Below are positions 10,582 through 21,465 of a stretch of 64,000 bases of DNA, in pieces. Within the stretch, counting starts at the first letter, position 1. Each line of letters opens with the position of its first letter. A program made the position numbers and the translations under genes. The stretch comes from Apodospora peruviana (lineage: Eukaryota; Ascomycota; Sordariomycetes; Sordariales; Lasiosphaeriaceae). The stretch lies in contig JAUEDM010000002.1 of assembly GCA_033439685.1 (NCBI GenBank), positions 1,612,001-1,676,000 of the forward strand, written 5' to 3'. Below the pieces are notes generated by a model. It saw only the letters and a list, made by a program, of their open reading frames with translations, had not been told where the DNA came from and ran no database searches.

Positions 10582-11932
10582 ATGGATGATCCTCAGGTCA
10601 AGTATCTCCTCTCCTTGCAAGCAATCCGAGATCGCGCCAAGGTGGTGGGGGAGGCGGCCAAATCCGGCAACGGGCTGACCAACTTCGACGTCGACTTCGG
10701 AGACAAACTCGACCACGCCGTCGACTTCGTCGCAGAAGTGATCAAGCGCGACTTTGGGCCGGACAAGTTTGAGACTATTCCGCCCCATGGGCGGTGGCAG
10801 CACTTCGAGGTCGGGGGCGTGCCGCGCATCGCCGACCTCATGGCCGAGTGGAAGAAGGCCGGATGCAACAAGACCGAGCAGACCCGTCGACTGATCGATC
10901 TATTTTTCGTGTCGGTCCTCTTGGATGCCGGCGCCGGTGATCACTGGCGGTACACTGAACCGGGCACTACCTCCGAAGGACAGGTGTACGAGAGGAGTGA
11001 GGGGATAGCGGTGGCCAGTCTGCACATGTTCAAGTCCTTGGCATTCACGACCGGAAACATTCCTATTGTTGACGGAAAGGGTCTTGAACGGCTTGACACC
11101 CAAAAACTCGCGGCCGGGTTTCAGGTGTCGGAGACAAATCACATGTTGAGGGTTGATTCTCGCGCTGCCCTCCTCCAGAGCCTTGGACAGTCCCTGCTTG
11201 CGAACCCCGATGTGTTTGGGGCTGAAGGCCGTCCGGGAAACCTCGTTGGTAAACAAATACCCCCCTTTTTGCCTCTTATTTCTTTTACTTACTTGCCCCT
11301 TTAATTTAGACTACATGATCAAGTCGGCCGGCGATGCATCGTCCACTCTAGACGTCCTGTATCTCTGGGACGTCCTGCAGACTCTGCTCATTCCCATCTG
11401 GCCCAAGGACCGGACCACAGTCAACGGCATGCCCATCGGCGACGCATGGCCGTTGAGCACTCTGAAAGCATCTGGCAGTGAATGCATCCAACCCTTCCAC
11501 AAACTCACCCAGTGGCTCACCTATTCCCTCATGGTCCCCTTCCAACGCGTGCTCGGGCTGCAGTGGACCAACAGCGACTCCCTGACCGCGTTGCCCGAAT
11601 ACCGCAACGGCGGGCTGTTTGTCGATCTCGGCGTGCTGTCTTTGAAAAAGGAGGCGCTCGAACGGGGGTTGCAGGCGGCAGGCGCCGGCGAAGAACTGCC
11701 GGTCTTCGAGGCCGGCAATGACGTCATCGTCGAGTGGAGAGCCTTGACTTTGGTGTTGATCGATATCCTGTACGGCAGGATCCAGTCGCGTATGGGCGAC
11801 GGCGTTCAGCTGACCATGGCGCAGTTGCTTGAGGCTGGTACGTGGAAGTCTGGACGCGAGGTCGCGGCTCAGCGTCGGCCGAAGACCAAGTCGAGCCCTA
11901 TTCTCATCAAGAGCGACGGTACTGTCTTTTAG
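10582..11932 (+). CDS. URC4: Urc4/Urg3-type uracil catabolism protein (DUF1688)
   Basis: Two exons, 10582-11248 and 11310-11932, joined across a 61-bp GT-AG intron, 429 aa. The sequence is recognisably DUF1688: early segments include RDRAKVV and HGRWQHFEVGG, followed by AGAGDHWRY and SEGIAVASLHMF; the C-terminal half has IWPKDRT, LPEYRNGGLFVDLGVL and VEWRALTLVLID. In Lachancea kluyveri URC4 (urg3 in fission yeast) is needed for uracil to serve as nitrogen source through the URC pathway, which is distinct from reductive pyrimidine catabolism; the exact reaction of Urc4 is not firmly assigned. The start at 10582 has a strong AACCAAAATGG context. The flanking genes are both redox enzymes. Expression is probably under nitrogen or uracil control, but no GATA-site survey was made. 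Confidence 0.9.
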
Positions 11933-13411
11933 GAAGGGAAAGAGGGTTCAAGTTCAGGTAGAGTATGAGCAGAGTGGCTGTCGATTTGATACTCTGTTCT
12001 CTATTTAATCACGGGATTCAACAGGACTCTGTATAGCATTCCAGTATTAGTGATGCGCCTAGACGAATTCTCACCCGCCTGATAGGGAGGAGATGGCTAT
12101 CAGCCTGTTCTTGGGGGAATTATCGCTATAAGTGATAGCAGAGTCGATATGTCGTTAGTTGTGTTGGAACCCAACCTTCCTAGAGAGTTATCATCGACCG
12201 GTGCAAGCTGCTTCCCTATCAGAAGCGGTGATGTTTGTTTCCTGAGTTTGTCTACGAGACCTGTTATTAAAACGTGACCGTGGAAGAAGCTCGTTTAATA
12301 ATAAGGTTCTGACAAAAACGATCAGACAGCAAAGCTTCTTTTGGCGTTTCAACCTGATTGAATAGTAATCACCCGTACCCTATGAGTCCTCTCAGACTTA
12401 TCATTTCATCGGACCCAAAGCCAATAATGCTAGGCATGCAATACGCCCGTCGTTTGTGCCGAGAGATTCCCACATCTGGATCCCCGTTTGCCCCGCCGCT
12501 TGCAGATTTCGACATCTTTCCATCAGGTGGATTAGGTAGGTATACCACCACACCCCTCCCACTCATTCATAGGTACATACTGCCTATGTACCTTGCCGAC
12601 CTAGACCTAGTCAGGCCAGGAACCACTTGTCTTGTTCCCATGCACACAACCGGCCCGGGGTATCTCTAAATGCGAATTGGAGACCCCCCGAGTACCAGTC
12701 CGAGCCGGACTTCGCTCTCAGCCTGGAAGACATGTTCGGCCGGATAGGCGGACGAAATACAGAACACTTCGGGCGCCGAGATTCGGCTCTAAAGCATCAT
12801 TGTTGTCCGCACGGACGGGATTAAGCAAAATATCACTTAAAGAAGACATAACAGCTCGGACAGTGACGAACACCGAGCGCGCATGTCGGCTAATGATGTC
12901 GGTTTCGTCTCTTGTCGAAGGTGTTCGGTTGGATTTTCCACTGGAAGAACAGGGGTGCGGGAAAAGTGATTGTTCAGCGCTGAACAATCGATGCCGTGCC
13001 GGCAGCTAGCAACTTCCCTATTACGGAATCCTGCCGAGCTGCTATTGGTAGCGCCACTGCAATAGAGCCCCTCAGGGGGTTTCTGGAGATGTCATCGCTG
13101 ACATATCCTTGATTTACACCAGGACCGGATATTGGGGTTACCTTGGCGTGCTTGAGATCGTTAGCAACCCCATTTCAAAAACCTCCCAAAATGGATTCCG
13201 GCTGGTGTAAGTGGGGGATAAGTGGGATACAGTAAGGGAGAATGATGCTACCGTTCCAACGTGTTCATACCCCGTGCCTGCCGCTCTATTTACCTTGAGG
13301 CGCATTGAAGCTGCTGTTTCTTTTTGATAATAAATAGGATCGTCCCTCTCCTCCCGTCAACCGGTTTCCAAAATATTCCCACTCTCTAACAAAGCCTGAC
13401 TCGAGTTTCAT
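11933..13411. other. Intergenic region, no gene seen
   Basis: Downstream of URC4 and upstream of the nitroreductase gene. Only short overlapping frames without domains or splice signals are present. A half copy of the TACCTAGGTA-type motif occurs near 12533-12541. No RNA gene recognised. Confidence 0.45.
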
Positions 13412-14225
13412 ATGCAGCGATTTACCAGATCCATCGGACGGGCAATCTCATCTTCTTCCCTAATAACTAAAAGAACTTGTACTCACCTACTAGAAACATC
13501 TCAAATAATACCACCACCAGCCCCTTTCTCCACAACCACAACCAACAAAATGTCTTCCACCACAGTCAGCGCCAACGCGGTCCTCGACCAGATCAAGAAC
13601 CGCCGCACCTACTACCCCCTCAGTAAGGACCTGACAGTCAGCCCCGAGCGCGTCCAAGAAATCATCAAGGAGGCCGTCCAGCACGTGCCCAGCAGCTTCA
13701 ACTCGCAGAGCAACCGCGTCGTCGTGCTCTTTGGCGACGCCCACGAGAAGCTGTGGGACATCACCACCGAGATTTTGAAGGGCATCGTGCCCGAGGCCAA
13801 CTTTGCGCCCACGGCGGGCAAGATGGCCATGTTCAAGGGTGCCGCCGGATCCGTCTTATTCTTCGAGGACCAGGAGGTCGTCGAGGGCATGCAGGCCAAG
13901 TTTGCGCTTTATGCTGAGCAGTAAGTTTTCCATTCCCATCTATTCCCCTTAAAGGGTAGTACCGACAGAAAGCAGATTCCCCATCTGGGCCATGCAGAGC
14001 AACGCCATGCTGCAGCACACCGTCTGGGTCGCCCTCGAGGCCGAAGGGCTCGGCGCCAACCTCCAGCATTATAATCCTATCATCAACGCCAAGGTCGCCG
14101 AGGAGTGGAAGATCCCATCCACCTGGAAGTTGAGCGCCCAGCTCGTCTTTGGCGGCAAGACTGGCCCCGCGGGCGAGAAGACCTTCAACCCCATCGAGGA
14201 CAAGCTCAAGGTCTTTGGTGCCTAA
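13412..14225 (+). CDS. Nitroreductase-family oxidoreductase (Hbn1/Frm2-like), possible mitochondrial presequence
   Basis: Exons 13412-13920 and 13976-14225, 252 aa from the first ATG; a second in-frame ATG at 13550 gives 206 aa. The core from VLDQIKNRRTYYPLSKD onward matches the small FMN-dependent nitroreductase group that includes yeast Frm2 and Hbn1: PSSFNSQSNRVVVLFG, GSVLFFEDQ, MQSNAMLQHTVWVALEAEGLGANLQHYN and a C-terminal GEKTFNPIEDKLKVFG. These enzymes use FMN and NAD(P)H to reduce nitro- or quinone-type acceptors; the yeast members are linked to lipid and redox signalling. The extension from the first ATG is Arg/Ser-rich without acids at its start (MQRFTRSIGRAISSSS), like a mitochondrial presequence, but its start context is weak, whereas the internal ATG (ACAAAATGTC) is strong. 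Both forms may be made. Confidence is high for the enzyme, moderate for the start. Confidence 0.85.
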
Positions 14226-14589
14226 ATTAAAGTGGTTCTGTTCTCTTTCTTTTTCAAGACTAGTAATGAGATTTGATATACATACCTAGGCAGCATTGGG
14301 AAGGAGTTATATCTCATATAAATGAAACATTTTTGAAAGATTTTCTTGAATAAATTCACTTGGTCTCTGCCATACTTCTCGAATTGGTGGCTGCCCAGTT
14401 TTGATGAGTAGGTAGGTAGCGAATGTTTCGTTCTCTAGATTTTGATCGGGAATGCCGATTCCGCCGAGAAATCTTCATATTGAGTTTACATATATTTGGA
14501 CCTGTATCATGGATATCCAAAGCCAATAGCTATATAAACCTAATATAAAGGGATGACAGATATTATAAGGGTTATACATCCTCTCAGGC
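14226..14589. other. Convergent 3' spacer
   Basis: AT-rich spacer between the 3' ends of the nitroreductase gene (+) and the phosphatidylserine decarboxylase gene (-). One TACCTAGG copy lies at 14283. Presumably it holds both polyadenylation regions; no gene is seen. Confidence 0.5.
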
Positions 14590-16257
14590 CTAAGCACCAT
14601 CAACATAACCCAGCGCCTGTCCAACTTTGACCTTCTGCCCGAGCTCGACATTCCACGACCACCCCTTATGGCCACCAGACTCGTCCTTCGCACTCACCGG
14701 CGCCTCAAACACCAGAACAATCGTGCTGCCCAGCTGGAAACCGCCCATCTCCTCGCCGCGTCTCAGCGCATGGCCCTGGAGGACCTCGCTCGCCGACTCG
14801 TAGGTGGCCTCGGCGTAACCAAGATACGGCTCCCCGCGCTCGGCCGCCTCCTCGGCGGCCCTGTCCGCGGCGGTGTCCGTCGTCAGGCTGTTGGTCCGCA
14901 GCTCGCGATCAAAGTTGATCTTTATGGATCCGACGTTGGTTGCGCCGACAGGCACGTAGCTGAAGAAACCCCACCGCCACCGGCCCAGCAGTACGACCCG
15001 CTCGTTCAACGTGAACAGGCCAGGCAGCGTGCGCTGCAGGTACGGGGAGACACTGAAAAGCTCGCCGGCAAAGTGCCGCCTGCGCTCGACGACCCAGTTC
15101 GCGGGCGAGTGGAACCGGTGGTAATCACCAGGGGCAAGGTAGATGACAGCGTAGTACAGCGTGGTGCGGCTGTCCTCCGAGAGGAGGGCGTACCACGGCT
15201 TCTCGCCGAGCGCGAGGTCGGCGCGCACCTCGGAGACGGACGCGGGTGACGGGGTGACTGATTCGTCCTTGGGCGGGATCTTGCTGGACTTCTTGGTGCC
15301 CGAGAGCAGGTCGGGAAGGGTGTAAGAGATGCCGTTCACGCGAGCGAACTCCTCGTCCTTGTTAACAAGGGCCTCGTCGTCCTTCAGTTTCTTATCGGCA
15401 CCAGAGGATTTCTCGTCAAGTGAACTTAGGCTTGAGCTCGAGCTTGAGCTCGAGATGCTCGGAGATGGCGAGTGCTGGCCGAGCAGGGCATCGATGGTGT
15501 ACGTCATGCCCTTGACTTGTTCGATGTCGCCTCCTTCTATTTGTCCAAACTGCAATACCCGCCCGTCTGCGGGCGACAGCAGCGCGTTCTGGTTCGGATC
15601 CAGAGGCCGTACGCCAGGCTTAAGGGTACGGTAGAAGAAGGCAGCCAGGTTGGGGAAGTTGTGCAGATCGGGCTCCTCAATCTCGTTCAAGCTGCGGACA
15701 GAAAGTCAGCATAGAGCTGGAGGGCATGAGCAGCAGGTCACTCACTTCACGCCAAAAATCCACGAATACAACCGGAACCCGGGCACTCTGAGATAGTAGG
15801 GTATGTCCAGCTCGTTGAACTTGCCCCATAGCCGGGACAACGCCTTCAAAGGGAGCGTGGACATGACCTGGACCTGCCAAGGGCCGTCTGGGCGAATCCG
15901 CGGGCGCTTCTTAGGGCGTGGCTCCCCCAGATCGCCATCATCTGCTGGCGCCGGCTTTTCCTCCCGAGTGTACATCTTGTAGCCCTGCATCAGGCCCAAG
16001 AAGCCGACACCGACCGCGACGGGTATCGGGTACCATTCGATCTTGGTGCTCGGCCTCGGCCGTTTTGGCGGCTGCTGCGAGAATAACCGGCGGCCATAGT
16101 CCATCCGGTGTTGTTTTGTTGGTTGTATCCGTCGAGACATGGTCGTGCTGAGATAAGTTCGTCGAGAGACGCAAGTCGGGCATGGTGTTGTTTTCGCGAA
16201 TGCTGGCCGTACTAGTGCTGCCCGGGTCGAGGCTGCGCTGAGCTGGAAGGACGCCAT
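14590..16257 (-). CDS. PSD1: Mitochondrial phosphatidylserine decarboxylase proenzyme
   Basis: Exons 16257-15746 and 15691-14590, one 54-bp intron, 537 aa. The enzyme converts phosphatidylserine to phosphatidylethanolamine at the inner mitochondrial membrane. The N-terminus is Arg/Ser-rich with few acids (presequence), followed by a transmembrane stretch in the segment starting WYPIPVAVGVGFLGLMQGYK. The body has NFPNLAAFFYRTLKPGVRP, LLSPADGRVL, the YLAPGDYHRFHSP block and finally LGST, where Ser493 is the expected self-cleavage site giving the beta chain and the pyruvoyl alpha chain. Between the two conserved halves is an acidic, Ser-rich insert (eight Ser in a row) in which VKGMTYTIDALLG is echoed by VNGISYTLPDLLSG. 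Divergent from the HERP-like gene. Confidence 0.95.
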
Positions 16258-17213
16258 CTTGATATATCCTCAGGGGGAATCAATCGGAAGGATTGAAGTG
16301 TACCCGTGTTGTGGGCTTAGAGCATTGATGGGTTGCGAAAACCGAAATTAGCAAAATCTTTTGCCAAGATTGCGCCGGTTGGTCTGCTCTACGGAGTATG
16401 CTATTGTCTCAACTGGTAATTCGAGATTCAATATTCTTCAGTTTGGGCCGCCTTGGATGGCGAGAAGGAGGACAGAAACTCGTCCCCAAGTCCTGGTCAC
16501 GTCCTGGGTGCCGCAAGATTTCGATTAGATCAAGCGATCGCCGTCATGACGCAGCTTCCCTTCCTTCTGGCGGCGAGCACGCGGGTGTGGGGGAAGCTCC
16601 TTCCTGCCAAGGTGGGTGTTGGGGGGTTGCCAGTGGTGGAACGGCGTTTACTGCAGCCCGCGCTGTCCGTCCGAGCAACCGGGACATGCGAACCTGGATT
16701 GGAGGGGATGGTGCTATAAATTGTCAAGTATCCGCTACTTCTTGGCAATCACTATTCGCAGGGTGGTCCCAGAATATAACTCCAAATATCAAGTACTGCA
16801 TACATCCAGTCGCATCAGACACTGCGAATGACAACGTGGAACTTTTGGGGCTGACAAAAAGACATGGGAACCTAGGAAGGTGGACAACTTCGATGAACAG
16901 ACCAGACCAACCAACAACATAAACCAAAAGCACGCATATTATCATCATCCCGACGTCCCTGAGCAGCAAGCCTGTCTCGCAAAAAGGAAACGCCGTTTGG
17001 GTTGCGGATAGGGGTTTGTGTTTGCGTTGCCGAGAATCTGAACATTAATCGGCCGGGCATGTGTTCGCCCATTCCTCCTCCATAAATTCGCCAGGCTGCC
17101 GCCGAGTACCAACCAACCCGCAAACCTCCCTCCGAACTCTCCTGAAATTGCACCATCGACTTTCGAGACGTTGAGCAGACAACGCCCTGCGACAAGGGCC
17201 ACGTTAGTTGAAG
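16258..17213. promoter_or_regulatory. Divergent promoter region PSD1 / HERP-like gene
   Basis: The 956 bp between the two start codons must carry both promoters. A TACGGAGTA motif is at 16390. The open frames here (up to 174 codons, plus strand 16398-16922) are Gly/Trp/Cys-rich, without a domain, and are considered spurious. No TATA box is assigned. Confidence 0.4.
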
Positions 17214-19522
17214 ATGGCGGAAGACCGGCCGAGCTCGCCCCATGGAGATGCGGCAGCTTTAGATCATCCTCCTCCTCCAGCTCCCTCGAATGTCAACCTC
17301 CAGATCGTATCGCCCTCAGTTGGCGTTAACGCTCCGTTGAGCTTTCCGGGCCTAGCATCATCTGCCACAGTTGGCCAACTCAAAGAGAAGATACGTGAAT
17401 CGTTGCCCTTGCGACCGGCCGATGACCAACAGCGACTGATTCACCGAGGCCGGCTCCTTGCGCGCGACAGCGACACTCTACAGGACGTCTTTGGAGAAGA
17501 AATGGTGCGCTTACTTGGGTATACACAAAGCGAATATCCACCTTAGTTACTAACTTGTCGTTATAGCTTCGCACTGGCGACCAGCAGACCCTCCACTTGG
17601 TCCTGAGAGACCTTGGCGACCACGACAGCCGCTCACATACGCCCTCCCGGGCAACACCAGTTCGCGGCTTGAGCCCTCCTGCACCTGTGAATGGTCCCCC
17701 TCAACCGCAACCTCATCCTCACCACCATCATCACCATCACCCCCACCACCGAACTCATCCGCTTCGCAATGCCACTCCCGCGCTGCCAAACCCGGCGCTG
17801 GCTCAGTTCATGCAAACTCAGCAGCAGCAGCATAACCAATACCACTTACAGCAACACCAGACCTGGCTCCAATGGATGAATCAGCTCCAACGCGAGGCTG
17901 GCTATCGTCAACTGCTTGCGCAGCAACAGAGGGACCGGGCTGCGCTCGGCTACCAGGGCATTCAAGACACCGGCAATGGCCCACATGTCCAGGGACAAAC
18001 AGATCAAGCGAATGGTAGATCGCCCAGCCTGGCAGCGGTTGACGGTATCCGTCGGAGAATGACACCGAGTGAAGCTTTTGCAGGCCCCAGCACCACCCCC
18101 TTACCAGCAGCTGGACCGACCTCAAATCCCCTTCCCCGTGGTGCACTTTCCCCAGCGGATGTGCATAACATTCTTCGCGGCGCTGATACGACCCAGGCAA
18201 CACAGACTATAACCAATGCCATGCACCGAAGTGCTTCAGGGGCCTCGCTGGCGAGTATGGCAGGCAACTTGGCAAACATCAACGGTCCGATCCAGCCAAT
18301 CCAGCCGGGAGTCACGACGCCGCTGTATCCGGGTGGTTCGAGGCACGTCAGTCGAACTGCTACCCCCGATCCTTCCGTGAGATCAGTGAGCCATGGCAGC
18401 GGCTCTATGCCTGCCGTGTCGCAGAATCAACTGCCCTCCCAGCCACCACAGGCCCAGCCCGAAGTGTACATCCTTTCTTCTCCCACTGGCCCGCGTGGTC
18501 TCCTAATCAACACCCCCGCCGACATGTACGTTACTCCTGCTATACGCCCCGTTACGACCTTTCAACCACACTTTCCCGGAGCCCGGCCATTCAATCATTG
18601 GGCAACCTACCTGCCAACCCCTCCAGTCCAGCCTCATCATCACCATGCAGCCCAACCCCAACCTCAGCAGGTCCAAGTACCCGGACACCAGCAGGTACAA
18701 CATCCGCGGCCGCAGGTGCAGCTGCGAGTTCAACAAAATTTCCGAATCGGTCGACCAGTTCAAGCGCATCCCAATAACCCGGGAGCGGGCGCCCTGATGG
18801 CAGCGGCGTGGCCCCACGTTTGGTTGGTCATTAGGCTTGTCATCTTTGTGTGGTGGTTTACGTCGGGTGATGCGAGCTGGTCCCGCTGGCTAGCCATGGT
18901 CGCAATTGCTATTGTCGTCTTCGTCGTCAACACTGGGATCCTCGACGGGGTCGTGAACCAAGCTTGGAACCCTTTGAGGCAGCACCTGGAAGGCTTACTT
19001 CCCTTGGGAGATGGGAACCAGGGACAACGCGACGCTGCTGCGGCTCCGGCGGCTGGACAGCAACAGCAACCTCTAGCGAACATTGGAGATGCTGCTGTTG
19101 CCGGTGCAGTACATGGGCATGGGCATAACCCGCCGCAGGGGAACCCAGATCCGGCCCAAGTAGCGGCCAGATTGGTAGCCAGACGCAGGCACGACAATGC
19201 GAATTGGTTGCTGGACCAGGTGCGCCGGATGGAAAGAGCCGGGCTCTTGTTCCTCGCTAGTATCGCGCCAGGAGTCGCAGAGCGCCATATCGCTCATCTC
19301 GAGGCGCAAGAGCGCGCTGCTGAGCGTCAGCGGAGAGAGGCTGAGGAAGCGGCTGCGGCGGCGGCGGCGGAGGCTGAAGCTGCTAGAGCAGTTGCGGCAG
19401 GTGAGACTGAGCAGCAACAGAGCGATGGAACAGGCCAACAGCAAGATGATGCTGGCCAAGGAGACGAACAAAGTGACATGGCTCCAGCACAGCAGCAGCA
19501 GCAGCCCCTGATCCAGGTTTAA
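17214..19522 (+). CDS. Ubiquitin-like-domain ER membrane protein, HERP/Usa1-like
   Basis: Exons 17214-17504 and 17567-19522, intron 62 bp, 748 aa. An N-terminal ubiquitin-like domain spans about residues 18-115 (SATVGQLKEKIRESL, DDQQRLIHRGRLLARD, then RTGDQQTLHLVLRD after the splice). A long Pro/Gln/His-rich region follows. Two hydrophobic segments are predicted at about 512-528 (VWLVIRLVIFVWWF) and 537-558 (LAMVAIAIVVFVVNTGIL). The C-terminal tail contains an Ala/Glu/Arg helix likely to form a coiled coil, and ends in Gln-rich sequence. Order and topology match HERPUD1 and yeast Usa1, scaffold subunits of the Hrd1 ER-associated degradation complex. That role is inferred from architecture; identity to Usa1 should be confirmed by profile search. 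The start is the only ATG ahead of the UBL domain. Confidence 0.75.
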
Positions 19523-20548
19523 ACGTGATTACCTTTGAGAAGAAGACGGAGCACTGACAAGAGAGTGCTTCTGTCTCGGTATGTCCGTTATGTGCGAAAG
19601 ACATGGAATATTTATATTGTATTTGAGCTTTTTTTGGAGGGCGAAAGTTGGAGCCGAGAGTGCTGTTTGATTGTTTTTTTCTTTTCTGTGCTCCTTTCTT
19701 ACCTCTTTATTGTTTCTATTCCACTTCGTGTGATCTGGGTATGGCTGTGTACCGGAATTATTCTTCTGCCTTCGGGAATCATCGCTTTACTTTTATTTGC
19801 CTTATTTACACATAAAGAGTTGGGGGTCTCAGGACTTCGGGTGCGATATGGACATACGGGAGAGGACGATGTACCCTTGAGTGGTATTCGTCGGTTTGCT
19901 GGTCGGTGTGTGTGTTTGGCCCAGCAGCCTAGGTACCTACCTAATATTCCGTATATGATGCTATTTTGAGAAGACGAAAATGAAACTAGGTTTTCCAATA
20001 CGCAAGGTGTCTTTGGATACCTCGATTTATATGGAAAGAAACTACCTGAGATAAACGGGCAAGTTGTCCAGTCCATGCAGCGGGTACGGACTGATTACTG
20101 ATACGGCATTGGGATGTGTACACAGTAAACCTCTTAACGGTATGGAACATGGATTCCGTCCGCGGTTTCCGTCGTTACGGAGTGTAACTGTAATGGAGCT
20201 CGCGGAAAAGATACACCGTATTTTCGTACACATGGACGGCTGCGGGGAAGCCGTAGCGGGACCTCGGTAAACTGGTCACCCCCCTGCTGCTGCTGCCGCC
20301 ACCCTGCGGGACGGTGGTACTACTCGGGACCTGAGTAGATGTATTAGGTATGCCTCGGACCATTCGCCGAACCACACGTTCAAAAAGTTGCCTATGACTT
20401 CACGATATACTCCCGTTCAACTTTGACGTTCTAACCCAAAATACTCAGATAATTACCTGGTTGTTTTCATAGCAGGAGACACCGTCTTTGATACCGTCTC
20501 AGTCTCTTTACATTGAAGTCTAACCTGTTTGACAAGACAAGGGGAATC
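19523..20548. other. Intergenic region, no gene seen
   Basis: Probable 3'UTR of the HERP-like gene (T-rich, 19600-19800) followed by the upstream region of the SDR gene. A CCTAGGTACCTACCTAAT element is at 19928-19945 and a TACGGAGTG element at 20176-20184. The 144-codon frame at 19535-19969 has no ATG at its start and runs through T-rich UTR-like sequence. Confidence 0.45.
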
Positions 20549-21465
20549 ATGGCGGACGCACAACTCAACGACTTCCCTTCCCTCTTCTCGGTCAAGGGCA
20601 AGGTGGCTGTCGTAACCGGCGGCTCACGGGGTTTGGGACTCACAGCAGCGTCAGCGTATGTCAACTCATATCCATCTTTTACCTCTATTTATATATACTA
20701 ACTTGCACTCAAAGCCTCCTCCAAGCAGGCGCATCCAAAGTCTTTATCTCGTCGCGCAAAGCGTCCGCCTGTGACTCGGCCTGCGCAACTCTCAACGCTC
20801 TCCCGTCTTCGGGGGTGGCCATCTCGGCGCCGGCCGACGCTTCTACTCTGGCGGGGGTCAAGCACCTCGTCGCCGAGGTCTCAAAACATACTGGTCATAT
20901 CGATATCCTGCTCGCCAACGCCGGCGCCACGTGGGGCGAGAAGTTCGACACCCACCCGGACAGCGCCTTCGCCAAGGTCATGGACCTGAACGTCCGGGGC
21001 GTGTTCAATCTGATCCGCGAGTTTGCGCCGCTCCTGGAGAAGCGCGCGACCGTCGAGGACCCGAGCAGGGTTGTTATTACGGCAAGCGTTGCGGGTCTGG
21101 GGATCGGGACATTGGGGAAACAGGCGACATATGGGTATTCCGCCTCCAAGGCCGCCGTTATTCATCTTGGTCGGAACCTGGCTGTCGAGCTCGGCCCGCG
21201 CCATATCACCGTTAATAGCATCTGCCCAGGTTTTTTCCCTACCAAGATGAGCTCTGGTCTGTTGGAGTTATCGGGCGGCGCTGAGCAGATCGGCCGTGAG
21301 AACCCGATGCGCCGCCTCGGAAAGCCTGATGATATTGCTGGTGTGATTGTTTATTTGACCAGTCGTGCCGGCGCGCACGTGAACGGTGCCGCGATCGAGA
21401 TCGATGGAGGGGCCTTGTGGGCAAGGGGGGAGCTCATGAGGCAGGAAGTTGGTAGCAAGCTATAA
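20549..21465 (+). CDS. Short-chain dehydrogenase/reductase (classical SDR)
   Basis: Exons 20549-20655 and 20715-21465, 59-bp intron, 285 aa. Classical SDR features: cofactor motif TGGSRGLG at 23-30, LLANAGA, catalytic Ser160, then Tyr177 and Lys181 in YSASK, and the PG motif in NSICPGFFPTKM. The Arg within the glycine motif and the SSRK after strand 2 suggest NADP(H). It is closest in feel to the fungal proteins usually annotated as RhlG-like 3-oxoacyl-ACP reductases or gluconate 5-dehydrogenase-like SDRs; the substrate cannot be read from the sequence. No peroxisomal targeting signal: the C-terminus is SKL-like only in that it ends GSKL. In fact the last three residues are S-K-L, a canonical PTS1 tripeptide, so a peroxisomal location is possible and would suit a fatty-acid-related substrate. 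Confidence 0.88.

Noticed and set aside
16398..16922. 174-codon plus-strand frame in the PSD1/HERP-like divergent promoter
   Set aside because: Gly/Ser/Trp-rich without domain; placement in a divergent promoter and lack of conservation signals argue against it.
19535..19969. 144-codon plus-strand frame with apparent membrane segments
   Set aside because: Starts at TTG rather than ATG and runs through the T-rich 3'UTR of the HERP-like gene; T-rich sequence naturally reads as hydrophobic.
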